DNA from: Campylobacter concisus
GTDB taxonomy: Bacteria > Campylobacterota > Campylobacteria > Campylobacterales > Campylobacteraceae
Direction of reading: 5' to 3'
DNA: 64,000 bases
NCBI RefSeq assembly: GCF_015679985.1
Contig: NZ_CP049239.1
Coordinates: forward strand, 1,364,001 to 1,428,000
Below the pieces are notes generated by a model that made no database searches, was not told the origin of the DNA, and saw only the letters and a program-made list of their open reading frames with translations. The translations under genes and the position numbers were made by a program. Shown here piece by piece: positions 1 through 9,262 of this stretch; the first letter of the stretch is position 1, and the number at the start of each line of letters is the position of its first letter.

Positions 1-125
1 GATGGCGGCAGATCTTTTAAATTTGTAAGTAGGTCAATACCAACATAAAATAGTTCAAGTGCTAAAAATACGATAAGAAAAGATTTTATATAGACCCAGC
101 CAACGTATCTGGCATATAGTTTCAT
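1..125 (-). CDS. LptF/LptG-like permease (YjgP/YjgQ family), N-terminus only
   Basis: Only the first 41 codons are in the window; the gene runs off the left edge. The translation begins MKLYARYVGWVYIKSF and continues into a hydrophobic segment ending in VGIDLLTNL, which is the typical first membrane helix and loop of YjgP/YjgQ permeases that extract lipopolysaccharide from the inner membrane with LptB. Its ATG overlaps the pth stop by four bases (ATGA), so it is co-translated with pth. A YjgP/YjgQ gene follows pth in C. jejuni as far as I recall. Which of LptF or LptG it is cannot be told from this fragment. Confidence 0.6.
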   Translation of the reverse strand, partial: MKLYARYVGWVYIKSFLIVFLALELFYVGIDLLTNLKDLPP

Positions 126-670
126 TTGATAAGACCTTTTTTTACCGTAAATTTTTGTGAAATTTCGTTGATGTCGCTCTTTAGCAGCTCGCAAACCGCA
201 TTTTTTGTATAGGCTAAAATTTCATCTAAAGCCTTTTTCTCCTCGTCACTAAACTCGCCAAGGACGAAATTTTTAGCATCGCCATCATGTCCGATACCAA
301 CGCGCACCCTTTCGTAGTCGTTACCGATTAATCCATCGATTGATTTTATGCCGTTATGCCCGCCGCTACTACCGCCTTTTTTAAATTTAACTGCACCAAA
401 ACCAAGATCAAGATCATCGTGTATTACGATTATTCTATCTGGTTTATAAAAGTCTTTTACCGCTTTTACACTTTGTCCTGAGAGGTTCATAAAAGTTGTT
501 GGTTTTAGCAAGATAATGTCATTGAATTTAAAAGCTTCGCCTTGGAATTTGGCTGAGCTAACATCTTTGTAATTTGAGTCTTTTAGGAGATCTATAAGCA
601 TAAAGCCTATATTATGTCTAGTTTTTTCATATTTGGAGCCAGGATTTCCCAGCCCCGCTATTAGTGTCAC
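122..670 (-). CDS. pth: Peptidyl-tRNA hydrolase
   Basis: Cleaves peptidyl-tRNAs released from stalled ribosomes so that the tRNA is recycled. The 182-residue protein has the full family signature: GLGNPGSKYEKTRHNIGF at residues 6-23 with the catalytic His19 and the substrate-binding Asn9, the HDDLDL segment with the catalytic Asp, and GGSSGGHNGIKSI. Length is normal for the family (180-195). It lies 11 bases downstream of rplY on the same strand and overlaps the permease start downstream, so rplY-pth-permease is probably one transcript. Confidence 0.96.
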   Translation of the reverse strand: MTLIAGLGNPGSKYEKTRHNIGFMLIDLLKDSNYKDVSSAKFQGEAFKFNDIILLKPTTFMNLSGQSVKAVKDFYKPDRIIVIHDDLDLGFGAVKFKKGGSSGGHNGIKSIDGLIGNDYERVRVGIGHDGDAKNFVLGEFSDEEKKALDEILAYTKNAVCELLKSDINEISQKFTVKKGLIK

Positions 671-681
671 AAAAGCCCTTT

Positions 682-1218
682 TTATTTAGCTTTAATAACT
701 CCAAGTACCGCAACACGGTCAGCGTCTACAATGGTAACGCCTTTAGGAGCTGTGATATCACGAACCAAAATAGTATCGTCGATGTCAAGTTTGCTTACAT
801 CAACGTCAAATGAATTTGGTAAATTTTCAGCTGTGCATTTTACGCAAAGACGTCTTTTTGATTGGATCAAAACGCCCTTATTTTTAAGACCGATAGGTGT
901 TCCAACTGGCTTAACTGGAATCATATATTTTGATAAAACGCCTGGAAGTGCTACTTTTAGATCTACGTGTTTAAGATCACTTGTAACAACATCTCTTTGG
1001 TAATCAACAATAACGACATTATAAACTTTTCCGCCTACTTTTACATCAAAAGCAAGGCTCTCTTTTTTGCGTGCTTCTTTAATAAAGTCATTTACTTTAA
1101 AAGCAGCTGCAACATTCTCTAATCCCTTGCCATAAATGTTGGCGATTAGATAACCATCTCTTCTCAAAGCCTTTGCAGACTTCTTACCGATACTCTCTCT
1201 AACGATACCCTCTAACAT
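682..1218 (-). CDS. rplY: 50S ribosomal protein L25 (CTC-type)
   Basis: Binds 5S rRNA in the large subunit. The 178-residue length fits the longer CTC form: an N-terminal L25 domain (residues 1 to about 90, beginning [20 protein letters not shown]) followed by the TL5/CTC beta domain. The start ATG is preceded by AAAGGAAAAC. It heads the run rplY-pth-permease. The 118 bases between tal and rplY contain an A/T-rich stretch with GATAAAAT that could be a -10 element, not assigned firmly. Confidence 0.95.
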   Translation of the reverse strand: MLEGIVRESIGKKSAKALRRDGYLIANIYGKGLENVAAAFKVNDFIKEARKKESLAFDVKVGGKVYNVVIVDYQRDVVTSDLKHVDLKVALPGVLSKYMIPVKPVGTPIGLKNKGVLIQSKRRLCVKCTAENLPNSFDVDVSKLDIDDTILVRDITAPKGVTIVDADRVAVLGVIKAK

Positions 1219-1336
1219 CGTTTTCCTTTCATAAAAAAATAGGTGCTGATTTTATCTAATGCTTTATAAATTTTAAATAAAGCTTGTTTAAGAATGATCA
1301 CTTTTGCTGTTTATGTATTAGCTTGGGCTTCTTTGT

Positions 1337-2329
1337 CTAAAGTGATTTCATAATATCATCAAATGCTGATACAAACTGCTTTAAACCGTCGCTTAATAAA
1401 TCTTTATAAACGACATTTATATCTATCTCATTATTTTTTATAATCTGGAAAAAGCTTGAGATATTTTCTTTACTAGGCACATTTTTTGCCTCTGCTTTTT
1501 CTTTTATAAATTCTTTTATCGTCTCTATTGGTGCTGTATTTATAGAATTTTTATACATTAGCTCTCTAACGTAATAATCCCCTCTTAAACCACCACCTTT
1601 TACACCTGTACTTGCAAAAAGTGTTCTTACATTTTCTAGTCCAAAATCTTCAATCAGGTGGTATATATTCGCAGCATTCATTATGCCGATTTGTCCCGTT
1701 GGCAAGCTCTTTGCAGCCATAACCTCATCAAGCTTTCTATCAAATCTACTTACAAAAACACTTATCACACCTTTTGGCATAGTAGTATCTATAAAGCGAC
1801 TTGCATAAGCTTTACTGCCTTCTTTAAAAGCTTCAAGGCAGTTTTTAGCCTGATCTAGTGAAAATATAAGTGTAGCATTTACGCTAATTCCCCTTGCCAT
1901 AAGCGCGCTCATCGCCTCATAACCATCTTTTGTAGCTGGAATTTTTATCATAACATTTGGCATTGATATTAGATTATGAAGCCTGATACCTTCTTCTATC
2001 GTTGCAGCTGTATCGTCGCTTAAATTTGGATCAACCTCAATGCTTACAAAGCCATCATCGCCGTTTGCATAATTTCTTAACATTTTACATGCGGCGGTTT
2101 TTATATCTTGAGTAGCTAAAATTTCATAAAGATCTTTTGGATGGCGTTTATTGCTAGTTTCTATGATCTTTTTATAAGCAGGTGAAGCAAACGCTGTTTT
2201 AAAAATAGCTGGGTTGCTTGTAGCACCGTTTATAATATTATTTTCCAATAAAGAGTTAAATTCGCTTTGTAAAAAATTTCTCTCTATAAAATCACACCAA
2301 AGAGAGAATTTAGCTTCGTTGTCATACAT
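1337..2329 (-). CDS. tal: Transaldolase
   Basis: Transfers a dihydroxyacetone unit between sugar phosphates in the non-oxidative pentose phosphate pathway. Residues NGATSNPAIF (about 34-43) and PNVMIKIPATKDG (about 124-136, with the Schiff-base lysine near 129) are the two family signatures. At 330 residues it is of the long TalB-like bacterial type. It starts seven bases after the serB stop on the same strand, so it is the last gene of a serB-tal pair downstream of the chemotaxis genes. Confidence 0.94.
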   Translation of the reverse strand: MYDNEAKFSLWCDFIERNFLQSEFNSLLENNIINGATSNPAIFKTAFASPAYKKIIETSNKRHPKDLYEILATQDIKTAACKMLRNYANGDDGFVSIEVDPNLSDDTAATIEEGIRLHNLISMPNVMIKIPATKDGYEAMSALMARGISVNATLIFSLDQAKNCLEAFKEGSKAYASRFIDTTMPKGVISVFVSRFDRKLDEVMAAKSLPTGQIGIMNAANIYHLIEDFGLENVRTLFASTGVKGGGLRGDYYVRELMYKNSINTAPIETIKEFIKEKAEAKNVPSKENISSFFQIIKNNEIDINVVYKDLLSDGLKQFVSAFDDIMKSL

Positions 2330-2335
2330 TCATTT

Positions 2336-2962
2336 CTACCTTATAAATTTTAAAATTTCACGCAAGTCTTTAACATCAACACAATGTGTTGCTTCTTTTT
2401 TTAAGATATCTTTTGCACAAAATGCAATGCTAAGGTCGCACTTTCTAAACATCGATATGTCATTGGCCCCGTCCCCAACACACATTATCTCGTCCTTGCC
2501 TAAATTTAATAGTCCACACAAGCGGTCGATCATATCTCCCTTTGAACTACTAAACATCATTTCTCCGCCAACTTCACCACTTAAAATTCCATCTTTATGA
2601 TGCAAGATATTTGCAAAATTTGCATCAAAATTAAGTTTTTTTTGCATTACATCGGTTGCATTGTGAAATCCACCGCTAAAAACCACGACTTTGATACCTT
2701 TTTGCTTTAAAGCTTCTATTAGCTCGCCAGCTCCTGGCATTATGGGTAAATTTTTGCAAATTTCATTTACTTTTAAAAGCGGCAATCCTTTTAAAATTTT
2801 TACTCTTTTTGTAAGACTTTCAAAAAAATCAAGCTCACCGTTCATCGAACGCTTAGTTATATTAGCTACTTCTTCACTAACATTATTAGCGGCGGCGAGA
2901 ATATCTATCGTCTCGCCGTCCATTATTGTAGAGTCAAAATCAAAAACACAAAGTTTTATCAA
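2336..2962 (-). CDS. serB: Phosphoserine phosphatase
   Basis: Last step of serine synthesis: hydrolysis of O-phosphoserine. A HAD-superfamily enzyme with motif I FDFDSTIMDGE (residues 7-17, nucleophile Asp8), motif II VVFSGGF and motif IV CVGDGANDISMF. At 208 residues it is the short form with no N-terminal ACT domain. It sits between cheW and tal, eight bases after the cheW stop, the same order as in C. jejuni. Confidence 0.93.
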   Translation of the reverse strand: MIKLCVFDFDSTIMDGETIDILAAANNVSEEVANITKRSMNGELDFFESLTKRVKILKGLPLLKVNEICKNLPIMPGAGELIEALKQKGIKVVVFSGGFHNATDVMQKKLNFDANFANILHHKDGILSGEVGGEMMFSSSKGDMIDRLCGLLNLGKDEIMCVGDGANDISMFRKCDLSIAFCAKDILKKEATHCVDVKDLREILKFIR

Positions 2963-2970
2963 GCTATACC

Positions 2971-3468
2971 CTAAAAATCACGTTTCAAAAGACTTTCGAC
3001 CTTTAAGATCGTAAGGATATTTTGGTCGCGCTTTCCGATACCATAAATCATGCCTTTGTCTTTTACTAAAGTCTCTGGTGGCGGATCGATCCTATTACGG
3101 TCTATTCTGATGGCCTCCGTCAAGCGGTCTATCACAAAGCCAGCGATATTATCCGCATCTTTCATAACGATATATCTTGTGCTTGGGCTTTGTTTTGTGA
3201 CATTTAGTGAAAAACGCTTACGCAAATCAATAAGCGGAATAACATTTCCACGTAGGTTAAACACGCCAAGAACGTAATCAGGTACACTAGGAACACGTGT
3301 ATATTCAATAGGTTTGATTATCTCTTGGATATTTAAAATAGGTATTGCGTACTCTTCCTCGCCGACAACAAATCCTACTAGCTGAACTATATCCTCATTA
3401 TTTTTTAACTCAGGACCATTCATTTGCTGTTTTTGTTTACTTAAAACTTGATTTAGTTTATTGTTCAT
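2971..3468 (-). CDS. cheW: Chemotaxis coupling protein CheW
   Basis: Adaptor that links chemoreceptors to the kinase CheA. The 165-residue protein is one CheW/SH3-like domain after an N-terminal stretch of about 30 polar residues; typical elements are QLVGFVVGEEEYAIPILNIQEI and VFNLRGNVIPLIDLRKRF. It is the distal member of cheV-cheA-cheW, separated from cheA by nine bases. Confidence 0.95.
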   Translation of the reverse strand: MNNKLNQVLSKQKQQMNGPELKNNEDIVQLVGFVVGEEEYAIPILNIQEIIKPIEYTRVPSVPDYVLGVFNLRGNVIPLIDLRKRFSLNVTKQSPSTRYIVMKDADNIAGFVIDRLTEAIRIDRNRIDPPPETLVKDKGMIYGIGKRDQNILTILKVESLLKRDF

Positions 3469-3477
3469 CCCTTACCC

Positions 3478-5820
3478 CTAAGCTAATTTTATATTCTTTC
3501 TAACGACATTTTCTAAGTACTCGGCTGAATATGGTTTTGTAATATACTCAGTCATTCCAACTTCTACGCCACGTAATCTATCTGTTTTTGAAGTCCTTGA
3601 TGTAACAGCAATAAGTGGTAAATTTCTGTACTTAGAGTATTTTCTAATTTCGCCAGCCAGTGTATATCCATCCATTCTTGGCATCTCAATATCTATCAAA
3701 ATCGCATCAAAGGAGTGCTCTCCGGATTTTACGATATTTAATGCCTCAACACCGTTTGTGGCTTCTATTATTGTTACCCCAGTTGGTTCAAGCGCTTTTT
3801 GCATGATAGTTCTATCCATTTTTGAGTCATCGACTATTAAGACTTTATAATCGCTTGGTTTTTCCTTTGCTTTTGTGCTATCTTCTATTTCGGCTCTAAT
3901 ATCTACCTTGATATCTTTTGCCATCTCCATCATAGCACCAACGTCGATAATCAATGTCACACGACCATCACCTCTAATAGTAGCACCAGCAATACCTGGG
4001 ATATTTTGTAAATAATCGCCCATTGATTTAATAACAATCTCTTCTTGCCCAACCAAAGTATCAACAATAATGCCTAGTTTTGCTTCAGCAACACCGATTA
4101 TTACAACATAAGTTTGATCTCCACCATCAAATGCCTTTTCAACACCAAACACATCAGAGAGTCTAACAAGAGACAAGACTTCATCTCTTAGCCTTAGTAC
4201 ATTTTTGCCATCGATCGTGTAGATATCATCGATCGGTACACGAACAGTTTCAAGAACACTAGCAAGTGGAATAGCATAAAATTCTTCTTGCGTTCCAACT
4301 AGTAGTGACTGAATAATCGCAAGTGTGAGTGGAATTTTAAGCTTCATAACCGTGCCTTTTCCAACTTCACTTTCAATATCAATGATACCGTTTAGTTTTT
4401 CGATATTTGTCTTAACGACGTCCATACCAACACCACGACCAGATACATTTGTAACCTTTGCCGCAGTTGAAAATCCTGGTCTAAAGATAAGACCAAATGC
4501 CTCTTTTTCACTCATCGCATCAGCTTCGCGCTCAGTGATGATGCCTTTTTCTATAGATTTAGATTTAAGCATGTCAGCATCTAGACCCTTACCATCATCA
4601 ACTATCTCAACTACGATGTGATTGCCTTCATTGTAGGCTTTTAGCTGAACAAGGCCTTTTTCAGGCTTGCCTGCTGCCTTTCTTGTCTCAGGATCCTCGA
4701 TACCATGATCGCATGAATTTCTGATGATGTGAACTAGTGGATCGCCGATCTCTTCTACGATTGACTTATCAAGCTCAGTCTCTTCACCTGAAATTTCAAG
4801 ATCGATTTGCTTGCCAAGATCGCGGCTAAGATCGCGTATCATACGTGGGAATTTATTAAAGACTTTTGCTATTGGAAGCATTCTTGTCTTCATAACGGCA
4901 AGCTGAATATCGGTCGTAACTAGACTTAGGCTTGAGACTACTTGATTTAACTCTTCAAGGAATTTCTCACCCTCATATCTCTCTTCCACGTCATCATAAA
5001 TTTTTAATAAGCGGTTTTTACCAAGAACAAGCTCACCGATTAGATTCATCAAATGATCAAGTCTTTTTACTTCAACGCGTATAGTTTGTTCCTGCGCTAC
5101 TGCACCGCTGCTTGCTGCTGGGACCTTTTTATCTCCGTCTTTTTCTTTACTCTCTGCTTTTGCAGCTGGAGCTGAAGTACTACTTGCAGCTGGAGCTATC
5201 TCGCTAGGAGATTTTGGAGCTATGCCTTTTGAAGCACGCCTTGCTTGATCCTCAGCCTTTCTAACTTTTAAGAGTCTTTCTATCTCTGCTTCGACTTCAG
5301 AGTCGCTTAGCTTTGAAAGCTCAGCATCACTTATCTCTGGTGCTTCTTCGGTAGGCGCGGCTGGCTCTGGCTCTGGTGTTGGCTCAGCTACCGGTGTGGC
5401 AGGAGCTTCAGGAGCTGCTGCTGGAGCTTCGCCTTCAGAAATTTGAGTAAGTCTTGCGCAAATGTTTTTAATATCAATGCCAGCAGCTGTATCATTTCCA
5501 TGATCTCTAATGCTGCTTAACAAGCCTTTCATCATGTCAACTGACTCAAGAACTACGTCCATAATGTCTGGAGTGATCTTTAACTCGCCTTTTCTAGCTT
5601 TATTTAAAACATCCTCCATATGGTGAGTAAGCTCTGTTAAAACGTCAAAATTTAAAAAGCTTGAACTACCTTTTACTGTGTGAGCAACGCGGAAAATTCT
5701 ATTTAATAATTCCAAATCTTCAGGGTTTGACTCAAGTTCAACAAGGTCGTGATCTATCTGCTCAATAAGTTCGAAAGCCTCTATTAAAAAGTCTTCCATT
5801 ATTTCTTTCATATCATCCAT
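3478..5820 (-). CDS. cheA: Chemotaxis histidine kinase CheA with C-terminal receiver domain
   Basis: Central kinase of chemotaxis. Domains in order: HPt (residues 1 to about 105) with the phospho-acceptor in RVAHTVKGSSSF (His47); an Ala/Pro/Glu-rich linker around 130-240; dimerisation and HATPase region with the N box (NSCDHGIEDPETRK), G1 (DDGKGLD) and G2 (GRGVGMDVV); a CheW-like domain; and a receiver domain in the last 125 residues (VLIVDDSKMDRT, DIEMPRMDGY, TKPYS). The receiver fusion (CheAY, 780 residues) is the usual epsilonproteobacterial form and is thought to act as a phosphate sink. Lies between cheV and cheW. Confidence 0.97.
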   Translation of the reverse strand: MDDMKEIMEDFLIEAFELIEQIDHDLVELESNPEDLELLNRIFRVAHTVKGSSSFLNFDVLTELTHHMEDVLNKARKGELKITPDIMDVVLESVDMMKGLLSSIRDHGNDTAAGIDIKNICARLTQISEGEAPAAAPEAPATPVAEPTPEPEPAAPTEEAPEISDAELSKLSDSEVEAEIERLLKVRKAEDQARRASKGIAPKSPSEIAPAASSTSAPAAKAESKEKDGDKKVPAASSGAVAQEQTIRVEVKRLDHLMNLIGELVLGKNRLLKIYDDVEERYEGEKFLEELNQVVSSLSLVTTDIQLAVMKTRMLPIAKVFNKFPRMIRDLSRDLGKQIDLEISGEETELDKSIVEEIGDPLVHIIRNSCDHGIEDPETRKAAGKPEKGLVQLKAYNEGNHIVVEIVDDGKGLDADMLKSKSIEKGIITEREADAMSEKEAFGLIFRPGFSTAAKVTNVSGRGVGMDVVKTNIEKLNGIIDIESEVGKGTVMKLKIPLTLAIIQSLLVGTQEEFYAIPLASVLETVRVPIDDIYTIDGKNVLRLRDEVLSLVRLSDVFGVEKAFDGGDQTYVVIIGVAEAKLGIIVDTLVGQEEIVIKSMGDYLQNIPGIAGATIRGDGRVTLIIDVGAMMEMAKDIKVDIRAEIEDSTKAKEKPSDYKVLIVDDSKMDRTIMQKALEPTGVTIIEATNGVEALNIVKSGEHSFDAILIDIEMPRMDGYTLAGEIRKYSKYRNLPLIAVTSRTSKTDRLRGVEVGMTEYITKPYSAEYLENVVRKNIKLA

Positions 5821-5828
5821 GTTTCACC

Positions 5829-6782
5829 TCATTTTGCAGATTTAGAATGTGCTTCAATAACCTTTAGCACTTCTTGATAAAATATGCTTGCATCAAATTT
5901 TGTAAGATACGCCGCACCACCAGCTTCTTTGCTCTTGATTTCACTAAAATCATTACTCAATGAGGAGTTAAATACTATTGGAACTTCTTTAAATCTTTCA
6001 TCATTTTTAAGAGTTGAAGCAAAGCGGTATCCATCCATCTGTGGCATTTCGATATCACTTAAGATAACTCTAAGCTCTCTTGATAAGTTATCTCCGTATC
6101 TTTGATAAAGCTCTTCCATTCTCTCCAAGCCCTCAACGCCATTTTTAGCCTCAACTACGCTGAGTCCCATCTTTTCAAGTGCATCTTTTACTAGTTTTCT
6201 AGCAGTTGAGCTATCATCTAAAACTAAAGCAGCACCTTTTAATTTTTGATCGTCCGTTACATCAAATTCGATCTTTGGTGAGTAAATTCCAAGCTCTTCT
6301 ACTATGCTTTCAAGATCAAGAATAAGCAAAACTTCATCATTTTCTATTCTTGTCACGCCTGTTATTTTGCCTTTGTCTAAAGCGCCAGAACCTGAAGCAA
6401 AATTTGCAGGCTCGATATCTTTCCAGCTTATGCGTCTGATCCTTTTTGCCTCATGGACGATAAAACCGATCAAAATACCGCTAAACTCAGCAATAATAAC
6501 ACGTGGCTTTATAACTACGCCTTCAGTTGGCTCGATAATATTCATCCATCTTGCCAAATTTATAACAGGGATCACCACGCCCCTTAAATCAAAAATTCCC
6601 TCGATATACTCAGGAACGCCTGGAAGCTCTGTAAGATTTGGCATCTTAATGATCTCCCGCACCTTTGCGACATTGACTCCGTATATTCCTTCATATACTT
6701 TGTTTTCGGTCTTTTTAAAGATACGAAAATCAACAAGTTCCATCTCGTTTGAGTCCGTTTTTAGTACGTTATCTCCAAACAT
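5829..6782 (-). CDS. cheV: Chemotaxis protein CheV (CheW-receiver hybrid)
   Basis: Couples receptors to CheA and carries its own phosphorylatable receiver. The N-terminal CheW domain (about residues 10-175, with GVPEYIEGIFDLRGVVIPVINL) is followed by a receiver domain (ALVLDDSSTARKLV, LSDIEMPQMDGY, LTKFDA). I start at the ATG at 6782, preceded by AAAGGACATTG, rather than at the TTG one codon earlier; this ATG overlaps the stop of the upstream phosphoesterase by one base (TGATG). First of the cheV-cheA-cheW group. Confidence 0.95.
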   Translation of the reverse strand: MFGDNVLKTDSNEMELVDFRIFKKTENKVYEGIYGVNVAKVREIIKMPNLTELPGVPEYIEGIFDLRGVVIPVINLARWMNIIEPTEGVVIKPRVIIAEFSGILIGFIVHEAKRIRRISWKDIEPANFASGSGALDKGKITGVTRIENDEVLLILDLESIVEELGIYSPKIEFDVTDDQKLKGAALVLDDSSTARKLVKDALEKMGLSVVEAKNGVEGLERMEELYQRYGDNLSRELRVILSDIEMPQMDGYRFASTLKNDERFKEVPIVFNSSLSNDFSEIKSKEAGGAAYLTKFDASIFYQEVLKVIEAHSKSAK

Positions 6783-7573
6783 CAATGTCCTTTCAAACTC
6801 ATTTTGAGCAAATTTAACTTTTGCTGGGCGTATTCTACAACAAAATAACTTTGCTCACATGCAAAATAAGGTAAATTTATATAAAACTTATCATAAATGT
6901 TAAATTGCTCGCCTTGATGATAGTGTCCTTCTATCACGATATTAGCCTCGTATCCCTGCAAATGCTTGCCCATTAACTCCTTGAAATTAGGAATTTTATA
7001 GTCTAAATTTTTCTTGGTAAGCCTAGCTAGTATCGCTTTTGATATTTTAAAATTTAAAAATTTATCCAAAGCATTCATAAATTTTAAAAACCATTTTACG
7101 CGCAAAAATCTAAGTGCATATTTATCTACAAAAGGTAAGAATATATCACCATGTGCGATCTGAACGTGCTCTTCATTGATCGTCTTAAAATTTGCTGGCT
7201 GATCGTAAATATCATAAACCCTAATGCTTTTATAACGCAGCATCTCGTGCCCATCCCAAATTTCTCTTGTTTTATTAAATAAATTTGAAAGTCTAAAATC
7301 GTGGTTGCCCTCGAAGTAAAAAATTTCTACCTTTTGTGAAATTTTATTGATAAGTCTTAAGTGCTCAGTGTAAAATTCTATTGTGTATTCGCCCTCGCCC
7401 GTTAGAAAGTCAAACATATCGCCAAGCAAGAAAATCTGTGGCGGCTCTTTGATCTCCCCGCTATCAACAGCTCTTAAAAATTTTAAAAAGCCATTTCGGT
7501 TTACGTTTTCATGCGCATCAGCTATAAAGATTGCACCTTCTTTTATAACAGGGACATATAGATATTCGCTCAA
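6782..7573 (-). CDS. Metallophosphoesterase, LpxH-like UDP-2,3-diacylglucosamine hydrolase
   Basis: A calcineurin-type phosphoesterase of 263 residues with the metal-binding motifs IADAHEN (near 17), LLGDMFDF (near 49), FEGNHDFR, HGD and EGHYHQG. The set and the size resemble UDP-2,3-diacylglucosamine pyrophosphatases, which make lipid X for lipid A; the nearby lpxB, which uses lipid X, supports this. The start is a TTG with AAGGCAAAAT before it; no nearer ATG exists. Between it and greA is a terminator-like hairpin, so it may have its own promoter. The exact substrate is inferred. Confidence 0.75.
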   Translation of the reverse strand: MSEYLYVPVIKEGAIFIADAHENVNRNGFLKFLRAVDSGEIKEPPQIFLLGDMFDFLTGEGEYTIEFYTEHLRLINKISQKVEIFYFEGNHDFRLSNLFNKTREIWDGHEMLRYKSIRVYDIYDQPANFKTINEEHVQIAHGDIFLPFVDKYALRFLRVKWFLKFMNALDKFLNFKISKAILARLTKKNLDYKIPNFKELMGKHLQGYEANIVIEGHYHQGEQFNIYDKFYINLPYFACEQSYFVVEYAQQKLNLLKMSLKGH

Positions 7574-7597
7574 ATTTTGCCTTAATTAAAAATTAGC

Positions 7598-7623
7598 AGA
7601 GCCAAAAAGCAGTTTCTGACTCT
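7598..7623 (-). terminator. Terminator-like hairpin after greA
   Basis: On the minus strand, AGAGTC and GGCTCT (one G-T pair) enclose a further A/T-rich paired part and a CTGC loop, giving a stem of about 11 pairs followed by TAATTTTTAATT. It lies between the greA stop and the phosphoesterase start, so it would end or attenuate the lpxB-greA transcript. No folding energy was computed. Confidence 0.5.
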
Positions 7624-7636
7624 TTGTCTCATCTTT

Positions 7637-8122
7637 TTAGTCAAATTTTATAGGCTTATAGCAAATTTTTACAATCTCAACATCGCTTCTGCCTTTTGGT
7701 AAATTTAGCACTACCTCATCGCCCTCAGCCTTACCCAAAAGCTGCTTTGCAAGTGGCGAATTTATCGAGATATAGCCTTTGTCGATGTCACTTTCACTAA
7801 TGCCAACTATCGTATATGTATGCTCTATTTCGGTTTCCTCGTCCATTATCGTAACACTTGAGCCAAATCTAACTCTATCGTGCTCATAGCTACTTGGATC
7901 GATCACTTCAGCATTTGCAAGAAGCGCGCTTAGCTCTGCTATCCTAGCATCTATGAAAGCTTGCTTTTCTTTTGCAGCGTGATACTCAGCATTTTCTTTT
8001 AGATCGCCATGGCTTCTTGCGATATCTATCTCAGTTACGATTTGAGGGCGTTGCACCAGCCTTAGATCCTTTAGCTCAGCTTCTATCTTCTCGTATCCAT
8101 GCATTGTCATTGGTTCACTCAT
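7637..8122 (-). CDS. greA: Transcription elongation factor GreA
   Basis: Stimulates cleavage of backtracked RNA in RNA polymerase. The 161-residue protein has the N-terminal antiparallel coiled coil (about residues 8-78, with the tip segment [18 protein letters not shown]) and the C-terminal FKBP-like domain ([26 protein letters not shown] is part of it). The start has GGAGTAAAAA upstream. It follows lpxB by three bases. Confidence 0.95.
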   Translation of the reverse strand: MSEPMTMHGYEKIEAELKDLRLVQRPQIVTEIDIARSHGDLKENAEYHAAKEKQAFIDARIAELSALLANAEVIDPSSYEHDRVRFGSSVTIMDEETEIEHTYTIVGISESDIDKGYISINSPLAKQLLGKAEGDEVVLNLPKGRSDVEIVKICYKPIKFD

Positions 8123-8125
8123 TTT

Positions 8126-9160
8126 TTACTCCATATTTTTTAAAATTTTTACTACATTTTTACTGCTGCCATGCGACAAATACTCTCTCAATTCGTCACA
8201 GCCTTTTAAAAATTTCTGCCTATCGCAGCTCTCATAAGCTCTTAGCAAATTTTCAGCCGTTGCAAACTCTTGGATAAACTCCTCATGAAGCGGCTCTTTG
8301 CCCATGAAATCAAACATTATATTTGCAAGTCCAGCGTGCTTGATCTTTACAAATTTTCTAGCTATAAAAATATCTATTGCTTTTGCCTTATATGCTAGCA
8401 CAAATGGCGTACCAATGAGCGCTGCTTCAAGAGTAGCCGTACCTGAGCAAACAAAGGCAAAGTCGCTCTCATACAAGGCTTCAGGCGTATTTGAGACGAT
8501 ATCAAAATCACTCACATCGCCATAAATTTCGCCCACTTTATCAAGCAAAAATGGTGGCACGACAAGTAACCTTTTTGCCTCAATATTCTCAGCAAGCTCT
8601 CTATAAACTGGCATCAGTCTTGAAATCTCTGACCTTCTTGATCCTGGCAAAAACGCCACTTTGCCACTGCTACTTAGGCTAGTTTTTTTAAGCTTTATCT
8701 CATCCATCAAAGGATGTCCCACGTAGGTCGAGCGACTATAAAATTTCGCATCAAATGGTAGGATCGAAGCTAGGTTGTCACAATACCTCTCAACCGCGCT
8801 CACTCTTTTTGGCTTCCACGCCCAAACTTGAGGCAAGATGTAGTATGTCACGGCCGTCTTTGCACCAGACTCTTTGATCGCTTTTGCAAGCGGCAGATTA
8901 AAAGCTGGACTGTCTATTAAAAGCACGGCATCAGCCTCTTTTGCCATCTGGCTCATCACTTTTATCGCCTTTTTTGCTTTAAAAATGAGTGGCAAAACCT
9001 CGACAAAGCCCATCGCTGAAAACTCGCTACTTTTCATATATGGCGTGCCAAGCTCTTCGCTAAAAATTCCCATAAGCTCAAATTCGCCCTCGAAATTTTT
9101 CAAAATTTCTTTTAAATGCAAATTTGCCGATGGCTCAAGAGCGGAGACTAAAATTTTCAT
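8126..9160 (-). CDS. lpxB: Lipid-A-disaccharide synthase
   Basis: Condenses lipid X with UDP-2,3-diacylglucosamine to give the lipid A disaccharide at the inner membrane. GT19-family features: start [20 protein letters not shown], the [17 protein letters not shown] segment, [16 protein letters not shown] and [21 protein letters not shown]. At 344 residues it is slightly short of E. coli LpxB (382) but within the range of this group. It is divergent from surE, with a promoter-like TATAAT in between, and heads lpxB-greA. Confidence 0.94.
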   Translation of the reverse strand: MKILVSALEPSANLHLKEILKNFEGEFELMGIFSEELGTPYMKSSEFSAMGFVEVLPLIFKAKKAIKVMSQMAKEADAVLLIDSPAFNLPLAKAIKESGAKTAVTYYILPQVWAWKPKRVSAVERYCDNLASILPFDAKFYSRSTYVGHPLMDEIKLKKTSLSSSGKVAFLPGSRRSEISRLMPVYRELAENIEAKRLLVVPPFLLDKVGEIYGDVSDFDIVSNTPEALYESDFAFVCSGTATLEAALIGTPFVLAYKAKAIDIFIARKFVKIKHAGLANIMFDFMGKEPLHEEFIQEFATAENLLRAYESCDRQKFLKGCDELREYLSHGSSKNVVKILKNME

Positions 9161-9193
9161 TTACACACTTTCATCAGGTCTTTTTTTGGGGGC

Positions 9194-9199
9194 ATTATA
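9194..9199 (-). promoter_or_regulatory. Probable -10 element of lpxB
   Basis: TATAAT on the minus strand in the 102-base lpxB-surE gap. The predicted RNA start would lie about 27 bases before the lpxB ATG. Epsilonproteobacterial sigma-70 promoters rely mainly on the -10 box, so the absence of a clear -35 is not against it. Confidence 0.5.
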
Positions 9200-9234
9200 C
9201 GCAAAAATTCTTTAAAATTTTAAGAAAGCTGTGA

Positions 9235-9240
9235 TAAAAT
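9235..9240 (+). promoter_or_regulatory. Probable -10 element of surE
   Basis: GTGATAAAAT, with TAAAAT at the position marked, 22 bases before the surE TTG start and just before its AAAGGAT ribosome binding site. Together with the TATAAT for lpxB it makes a compact divergent promoter region. Confidence 0.45.
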
Positions 9241-9262
9241 CCAACCCTCTAAAGGATAAAAT